Positions 57,072 to 64,000 of a DNA stretch of 64,000 bases are shown here, piece after piece. The notes beneath the pieces were generated by a model. That model was not told where the DNA came from. It did no database searches and saw only the letters and a program-made list of their open reading frames with translations. The number at the start of each line of letters is the position of its first letter. The stretch's first letter is position 1. The position numbers and the translations under genes are program-made. The DNA comes from Owenia fusiformis (Eukaryota > Annelida > Polychaeta > Sabellida > Oweniidae): positions 10,308,931 through 10,372,930 of the forward strand of contig CAIIXF020000003.1 in the NCBI GenBank assembly GCA_903813345.2. The letters are read 5' to 3'.

Positions 57072-59640
57072 TAAGTTTTTCTTATTTTTTCCAAAGTTTT
57101 TCGTGATTTTCGTTCTATGAGTCATTCATTTTGAAAAATGAAATAGCCATATATGGTTATAGTACCTTTTGATGTTATTTTCAAGCATAGTCGTAGTTAT
57201 TCTCAGGAACAGTGGAAGGCATTTGATTACCATTACATTCCTCTAGAACGTGCCAATATACACTGTACCATAGCCATTTACTTAGGGCAAAAGGGTATAA
57301 CATCGACGTGTGGGTTAATGTCGACATAATTGACGGGGTAACTTCAACACTTACTTATTAGTAGTAGAATTTCCGTTTCCACACTTACTTATTAGAAGTC
57401 GAATTTCCGTTTTCCGCCATGTTTGATTTCTGGAAAAATTAATATCTCGCGAGATCTCTATCTTTGCAAGAAAAAAAAAAATTGCTTCCTCGATCAGAAA
57501 TTACAGCAAATAAAAAACAGGGTGTCAAAGTTACCCTACATGTAGAAGTTATCCCAAAATAATGTCGACGTTACACCCCTTCGCCCTAGAGTTGAGTGTC
57601 CATGATGGTACCAATTCCGAAAATTTAGTGAAATTTTTATTATAGTCTAAACATTTACAAAAAGGAATCGGTTTTTCAAAATAAATAGAGTGTTCCTTTT
57701 GAAACGTACTTGCCTTTAGATGCCTAAGACTATTATTTCAAGGATAGTATGCACAATAAAGCAAACATTTTGCTAATATAGGCAAAAAATCTCTAAAATA
57801 TTGTTGTGAGTTTATCTGTGAAATATTCATTCTCCCCGCCATCTGCTTTTCGGAACTTTTTTTGTTACATGCAACTTGTGTAAAACACAAATTACCATGG
57901 AACGTAAAAAAAGAGAAAAAATATTTGGCACAGTCGGCACACGTGTGCATGCGGGATTGTGTGCATGCAGGATTTAAACCAATCAGATTATTTGATATAA
58001 TTCGCTAAAGCAATTTATTCACTCCTGAGCACTTATCATTGAAAAATTGAACTACAATTGACGGAGAATGTCCCTACAGGTACCTCAAGTTATCGCAATT
58101 TTGAACTAAAACTCATATACACCATATTGGGTGGCTGGTGTACAGTGATTGGCGCATGTGTTTGGCAGTCAGCATCTGTAATAAATGGCAGGTGGTGAAA
58201 TTTTTCATGTTAAAAGGCAATATTACAGTTAACAGTCTACTCCCAAAATTTTCCTACATGTATATTAATAAACATCATATGGTCAGTTTCATCAAAGGTT
58301 TTATGTAAAATATTTTACGACTCATGAAAACAGTTAACAGCCACTTTTTATGCTCCAAAAATAGTACTATGTTGCAAAGACAAAACACTCCGCTGCGATG
58401 TCTCTTGATTAGGTATTTCACAATGGAATTTTTGTTGATCGCAAACTAACAGGCAAAGAATTGGTAGTAAATTGTAAATTGTAAATGGATCTCACTTTTA
58501 AATTAAATAAATACAATTATTAAATAAATAAGGGTAATTATATATTTAAAAATATAAGGTAGATTTAGTTTTGATATCTTTTGAAAACTTTGAAAATATA
58601 TGTGTACAAAATACAATATACAGTATAAAAGTAAGCAAATGTCTCTCTGTTTATTCTAAAATATCAGGTCTTTATTGATGCCAAAATTTATGTGCTATCA
58701 TAGAATACATATGACCTCCAAATATAAATGTTATAATTTTAGAAGTTCTTTGCAATAAAGAAATATATCGATTTTCTACATGTACTTATGTGATTTAAAA
58801 TGCTTAAAAACAGTCGATAATCGATTAAACAAGAATAAGTTGAACAGATACTTTTACTGAACTCTAAATTATATAAATAAAGCAGGAAAATCAGGCATTT
58901 CATTCAAATGTTAGAGAGAAAAGAGTGAAATAAGCAAGGAGTAATCATTCCAGGGATGACAATCTGACAATATTTATAGTAGCACTTTATAATTACCTGG
59001 AGGGGTTATCTTATCTGTTTGTTAACCATTCAAAGTTACCCTTTCTCAGCATTTTGATACTCTGACCATCTTTGCCCTCTTTGAAAGGAACAGAAAGGTA
59101 ATTATTTGATCTCGCCCAATCAGAAACAAGTGATGAAAATTCATCTAACCTAAGAATTGCAGTAATGTGGTTTTAACCATTTTTAAGTAGCTAGTATTTG
59201 GTTTTGATATTCAAAGGCCAATCATCTTTTTTGTTGATCTTATTTGCATCAAAACAGCATTTGTTTTGCCCTTTTCAGAGGTTAGTTATTCCAACTAGCC
59301 CTTTTGGCCTCAGGGTTTATGTATTGTATACAATGTATTGTGAATTTTAACTATATTTTATATTGCTCTTTATTAAGACTGTTTACAATTTTGCAATCTG
59401 TTTTTCAATTTAGCTCATTGCAAAACAGGAATTTGTTATTGGTCTTTTTCTGTTTGGAATTTTGGTAATGTCCACAAATATTTGTTCCTCTTTTCTTTTA
59501 ACTTTCTGAATGGTGCAAGAAGTAAAAAATTGTCATTTTCCACAAGGGATCTCCTGTAAATGAAATATAACTGGGGTAATGTTTTATTTAGTAGAAAACA
59601 ATCAAAAATAGAGAGATCCTCGAAGTGAATAAAGAGCTAA
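57072..59640. other. intron or intergenic, no gene recognised
   Basis: AT-rich. About 58880-58935 (TTTCATTCAAATGTTAGAGA) resembles 40155-40205, a short dispersed repeat. Nothing else supported. Confidence 0.35.
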
Positions 59641-59642
59641 GT

Positions 59643-60502
59643 CACCCTATGCAGACAGAGCCTGTGGGAAATATTGGGTGCGGAGCAAATGAGCGGAGGG
59701 TGCGGAGCTAACGGTCATTTTTGAATTTAAATTTGGGATATTTCTGAAACTAAGCCGTTTTGGGACTTCAAATATACCAAGATATGTGTATTTGACACCA
59801 AATATCAATACAATTGTGAAAATAGTAGCGCAATTCATTCTATAGCGACGCAGTGTGCCTTAAACCTTTCCCAGACCTATATATTTTGAAATTATCCTGT
59901 TAATACTGAGTCCCCAGCATTCATAAAAAATGGTGTTCAAGGTACACTATCTATACAAATTATTTTTGCATCTTGGAAGCCAGGCAGTATCTGTGTGATT
60001 TTATAAAAATTCGGAAATGTTCTTCAGATATGAGCCCCCTCTAAATATTGGGTGCGGAGCTATGTTTATGGAGCTATAAACGTAGCTCCGCACCCAATAT
60101 TTAGAGGGGGCTCATATCTGAAGAACATTTCCGAATTTTTATAAAATCACACAGATACTGCATGGCTTCCAAGATGCAAAAATAATTTGCATGGGTAGTG
60201 TATCTTGAACACCATTTTTTATGAATGCTGGGGACGCAGTATTAAAAGGATAGTCTCAAAATATATAGGTCTGGGAAATATTTAAGGCATACTGCGTCGC
60301 TATAAAATGAATTGCGCTACTATTTTCACAATTTTATTGATATTTGGTGTCAAATACACATATCTTGGTATATTTGAAGTCCCAAAACGGCTTAGTTTCA
60401 GAAATATCCCAATTTTAAATTCAAAAATGACCGTTAGCTCCGCACCCTCCGCTCATTTGCGCCGCACCCAATATTTCCCACAGGCTCTGTCTGCATAGGG
60501 TG
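59643..60502. mobile_element. foldback DNA transposon, copy 2 (5-bp TSD)
   Basis: 860-bp palindrome of the same family as 10569-11417, tips CACCCTATGCAGACAGAGCC, flanked by TAAGT (59638-59642 and 60503-60507). The centre near 60060-60085 has AGCTATGTTTATGGAGCTAT. The 63-codon frames on each arm are mirror images, not genes. Confidence 0.85.
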
Positions 60503-60509
60503 TAAGTTA

Positions 60510-61095
60510 GACATCTAGGCCCTGAATTAAAATTTTCATCAGATCAAGATAACTAATTTACATTTACACATACAGCAAAAAATGTTATTACTATACTATC
60601 AATAAACAAGATGTTAAAAGTGTAATTTTATTTACAGGTTATCATATCACTAATTATACTTCTATAATCAGGAACTGATTGCCTTTGCATAAAATTTCAT
60701 TTTATCATGTTAATTCCACTTATTTCAAACTTATATTTGAATGAATAAACAATTTTCTTGCATTTTTACAACAATTTGTTGTTCCTTTATTCTTTATGTC
60801 ATTTTTGCTATTATTTACATTCGAAATTATACCATAAATGACTTTATATTCAAGGGAAAATGACCAACAGATACATTGCAAAATAATGATTAAAGTTGAA
60901 CATATAGAGGTGGTGTTTTCCCAAAATACAGGTACATATATATAACTTTTATTGACATATAGTATCATAACATGATTACATTAGTCAGAACTATGGTAGA
61001 CTACATATCTAAACTACAAAACACCAACTAAACTAAAATACAAAAAAATATATAAAAATATATAAGGTAACAATAATAGTGTGGTGCACACACAA
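60510..61095. other. non-coding, LINE 3' flank
   Basis: AT-rich. The last part (about 60980-61095) may be the 3' UTR of the LINE fragment that follows on the minus strand. Confidence 0.35.
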
Positions 61096-61099
61096 TGCA

Positions 61100-61462
61100 T
61101 TATGACCATGCTAAATTCTTAAATGAATGGTAAATGAATTTGCCAATATGTCTTTGCAAGGTTACATTTTTACTAGAAATAAGATTGACAAATAAGTTTT
61201 CACTTTGTAAATCCAAGTTAGGTAAAATTTCACGGGCTTTTGTATATAATATTTGCCTATTCTCATCATTTTTTGTACAAGCTAAAAAGAAATGACATTC
61301 ATCCTCTACATCTTTACAAATATTACATACTCTTTCCTCTAAAGGTTTTGGTTTTGGCTTTGTATGTCTTCCAGTCTCAATTGCTAACTGATGAGAACTC
61401 ATTCTAAATCTACTTGTAGCCAATCTATACTTTTTATTATAAATAATATACAATATGTTCAT
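61100..61462 (-). pseudogene. LINE ORF2 C-terminal fragment
   Basis: 120 codons read RLATSRFRMSSHQLAIETGR, then a zinc-finger-like CNICKDVEDECHFFLAC (C-x2-C-x7-H-x4-C), the usual C-terminus of several non-LTR retrotransposon RT proteins. The RT itself is missing. It lies 150 bp downstream of the Rab gene stop, in the same sense. Confidence 0.65.
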
Positions 61463-61613
61463 ATATGCCGAAGTGTAGAGGAATGCTCATTTCCTGGTTG
61501 GGAATTGAATATGGGTTTTATACCCTGGTCAGTATCATATTTCAACCTGTCTCTCAAGAAATATAAAATTAAAACCCATATTGAATCCCTCCCAGTGAAT
61601 AACCTCTATATCT

Positions 61614-63640
61614 TCAGCAAGAGCATTTCCTTGAATCATTGTTGCTATTTCCATCATTGTTTATAGAATCTTTTAGAGTTACAGTTAAATTCTTCACATA
61701 TTCTTGTTTTTTGTTAAACTTTGTCACCAAATTTGCAGTTAGTTGGTTCAACAAATCATCTACTCCAGCACCTGAAAATAGAAAAAATATCTACTTCAAC
61801 AAGTGGGTTGAAGTAGCGGGCGGGGGGGGGGGAGCTTGAAAACAAGACTCACAATTATCAATTTTTGGGTACTTGGGTTAATCAAAGCCTATCTTCCTGT
61901 TTCAAAAATTACCAAAGGGATACAGAAAAACTGTTTATCTCAACACCTGTCTTATATTAGGGAGTTTAAGCTTGCAATGTTTTTCACCACTTAAACGTGA
62001 ATGGAAAATATTTAAGCAATGCATTTGTATGGCAATTTGTATTGGCGATTGCGGGGTGATTGGTCATATGTATAGGTTGGCATTTCGATTTTATCTGCAA
62101 GGTTAAACTCCCTAATAACACCTTTCACCCGGTTCGCACTACCCTTTGCATTTGTTAGACTTTGCTTCTTAAAATAGAGCTTCGTCTTCAGGTTCTGCAC
62201 AAAGGGTAGGCATGGACCTGTCATTAATGTCAAAGTGGGGAGGAGCCAAACAAACCTGTACAAGCTGAAACCTTGCACCCCTGACTGTCTTCAACAGTAG
62301 ACTTCAAGTCAATTTTGTTGCCAACAAGCACTTGAATAGCTGAAATACAGGAATGTTTTATTATAAACTAGATTGCTATAAAGTAAACAATAAAATTTAT
62401 AAAATAAACTTATCTACATTTTTCTACTTGTAAAATAACATGTGTTAGAGATGATGTCAAGTTAACAGGCAGAATATTGAAGTTAGTTTCATTAGGGGAG
62501 GAGGTAAATAATGTTAATTTATTTTTTAATATTCAAGTGAAAGACAAATCAACATTTGAAGATTTCATTAGATGTGGGGGAGGGGGAGTCAAACCACATA
62601 AAGACCACTACTTTTGGTAATTGGATACCACCCCTTAAGAGCTACAGCTTTTTAACTAGTTCTATTATATTACATAACAATCATTTTAATTACAACATTA
62701 TTAACAAGAATGTATTCCATTTATAGAAAATGAATTAAAAATAGAAAAATAGATTACTGAACCTTGGGGACAATATCTAGTGACATCTTCCTGCCAATTG
62801 GAGATGTGACGTAGCGTTGATTGTCTCGTGACATCATAGATTAGGATTGCAGCATGTGCATCGCGGTAATAACTTCGTGTTAGCGATTGGAATCTCTCTA
62901 CTCCTGCAGTGTCCCAGATAGATAACTGTAATAAAAAGGCATCCTTCGAACGCAGGGTTCCAGAATCATGGAACTTTGTGTATGATTCTGGAACCCTGCG
63001 TACGGAGGATGTAAAAAGGGTCCATCATTAAAAGCATACATTTAGAAACTGATGCCATTGTGTTATACACCATTTGAAAGATCATCTAAAGTCATAAACC
63101 AATTACAGGGTGGCCAGTATATAAATGACCCGACTTTAGGGTGTACTACTGTAAAACCTGTATCCTTACACCTCTCAATCCCAATTTTTGTCTCATTAAT
63201 TTACAGATAATTAAGAAATCTTGTGTATAAAACTAGCTAATCTAAACACTTTTGGTCAGTTTTTTAAAGTTACACCCACTGTATCTATGGAAGAACGTAG
63301 TCTTCAAGACTGTGGGCCCCCCTTATCTACTTCTCCAGCACAACACAACCCATGGTGTATGGTAGATGGGGGGGGGGGTATGTCCAGGGTCTTGAAGGAA
63401 GAGTAGAAGGAATGAGGTTTATCCAAAGTAACTTACTGTTATTCTTTGGTTGTTATGATGAATAACTTTACAACAATTGTCAGTTGTCATGGTTATTTGA
63501 GTTTTTTCCACAAATTTATTGTCCTTTATCCTATTCAGCAAACTGGTTTTCCCAACTCCTACCTCTCCCAGTAAAATAACTTTGAAAACTTTTTGCTCCT
63601 TTCCCTCCAGGGATAAAGATTCAGGTGTGCCATTCTCCAT
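61614..63640 (-). CDS. Rab-like small GTPase, four exons, switch II Gln replaced by Val
   Basis: Exons 63437-63640, 62763-62925, 62256-62339 and 61614-61771; phases 0, 1 and 1 agree, giving 202 residues. P-loop GEVGVGKTSLL (25-35), switch II WDTAGVERFQSL (72-83), SYYRDAHAAILIYDVT (87-102), G4 NKID (about 130-133), G5-like SACTG, hypervariable tail and C-terminal KCSC, a Cys-x-Cys geranylgeranylation signal. These mark a membrane-trafficking Rab. The catalytic Gln after DTAG (Q in WDTAGQE) is Val, which should slow GTP hydrolysis. Only about 13 residues separate NKID from SACTG, fewer than the usual 25 to 30, so an exon may be missed or the loop shortened. Rab subfamily not assigned. ATG is the first Met, ahead of a short acidic leader. 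Confidence 0.82.
62940..63011. repeat. near-perfect hairpin in Rab intron
   Basis: Left arm CGCAGGGTTCCAGAATCAT (62951-62969) and right arm ATGATTCTGGAACCCTGCG pair exactly over 19 bases with a 12-base loop. Pairing continues outward with few mismatches (CATCCTTCGAA / TACGGAGGATG). MITE remnant or small-RNA precursor-like. Confidence 0.7.
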
Positions 63641-63729
63641 ATTTGTTTACGCAAATGGTTTTATTTAACTAGAGTGTCTTAAATGTAATGTCTTGTCGCT
63701 GCTAAATCCTTCATTACAAAAGGGGGAAT

Positions 63730-63802
63730 TACCCAGAATTCAAAGGTGAACCAATTTCCAAGTAAAGATGAACCTCCAGATCCATCTTTGAATTCTGGTT
63801 TA
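63730..63802. repeat. short inverted repeat upstream of Rab
   Basis: CCAGAATTCAAAG (63733) and CTTTGAATTCTGG (63786) are inverted copies 41 bases apart. Small MITE-like hairpin about 100 bp upstream of the Rab start codon. Confidence 0.6.
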
Positions 63803-64000
63803 TTATGTCACCACCAAAAAGTGGTCAAAAAAGTTCAAAAATGTTTTTTTTTAAACTTGCCTCAAATCAACCATTTTTTCAAAATCATTTACAAGTTCTA
63901 AGAAGTTCAAATGTGCCTTAAGATTGAACTCATAACATTCCTCTCTTCGTTATTACCACAAAAATCCTGATGTATATATACAGTGATGTAGATACTGATG

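Noticed and set aside
11222-60498. Repeated 63-codon ORF starting MNCATIFTI at 11222, 59647 and 60307
   Set aside because: Lies in the palindromic arms of the foldback elements and is non-coding.
62012-62278. 88-codon minus-strand ORF overlapping the Rab gene
   Set aside because: Starts in Rab exon 3 in another frame and continues into intron with inverted-repeat sequence; no domain.

Overview
This window is AT-rich nuclear DNA from an animal, most likely a marine invertebrate. A lophotrochozoan such as a mollusc fits the mix of repeats, but that is inference. The evidence is split genes with GT-AG introns, animal protein families (COQ9, glomulin, a Rab GTPase, a glycosaminoglycan-type 2-O-sulfotransferase), and a dense load of eukaryotic transposons: Tc1/mariner, PIF/Harbinger-like, hAT-like, Crypton-type, LINE and Gypsy elements.

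Layout. 0-6.4 kb: old LINE remnant, two tRNA-derived SINE-like units, and a repeat block with a Harbinger-like MITE inside it. 6.4-7.5 kb: intact intronless sulfotransferase gene (-) between two Tc1/mariner-type elements. 9.4-11.4 kb: dispersed repeat and an 849-bp foldback element. 11.5-13.9 kb: young 5'-truncated LINE. 14.2-16.1 kb: Crypton-type tyrosine recombinase broken by one TGA. 16.8-20.3 kb: nested transposons. 20.6-24.5 kb: hairpin, TIR element, possible exon, tandem repeats. 24.5-27.3 kb: 5' half of a decayed Gypsy-type LTR element. 27.3-28.2 kb: second copy of the 4-5 kb repeat block, without the MITE. 29.1-30.4 kb: five copies of one 16-base word in otherwise unlike sequence. 30.5-33.5 kb: transposons nested three deep.

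33.9-51.0 kb (-) holds seven exons of COQ9 (coenzyme Q biosynthesis), found by joining exons too short to show as long ORFs; all splice phases agree. Its introns carry a 3.76-kb array of an 84-bp satellite, a mariner MITE, a 5-kb block of duplicated repeats, and exons of an unidentified gene on the opposite strand (41.1-42.4 kb, perhaps to 48.9 kb). 52.2-53.0 kb: decayed mariner-like element with a triplicated 108-bp segment. 53.2-55.0 kb: intronless glomulin (-). 57.0 kb: likely first exon of an unidentified + strand gene. 59.6-60.5 kb: second foldback element. 61.6-63.6 kb: complete four-exon Rab-like GTPase gene (-) whose switch II glutamine is replaced by valine.

The cellular genes do not form one pathway. 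Each is an ordinary gene in TE-rich surroundings. Most of the unusual content is transposon biology: two foldback elements with clean 5-bp target duplications, a MITE family with its own empty site in the window, nested insertions, and satellite amplification inside an intron.
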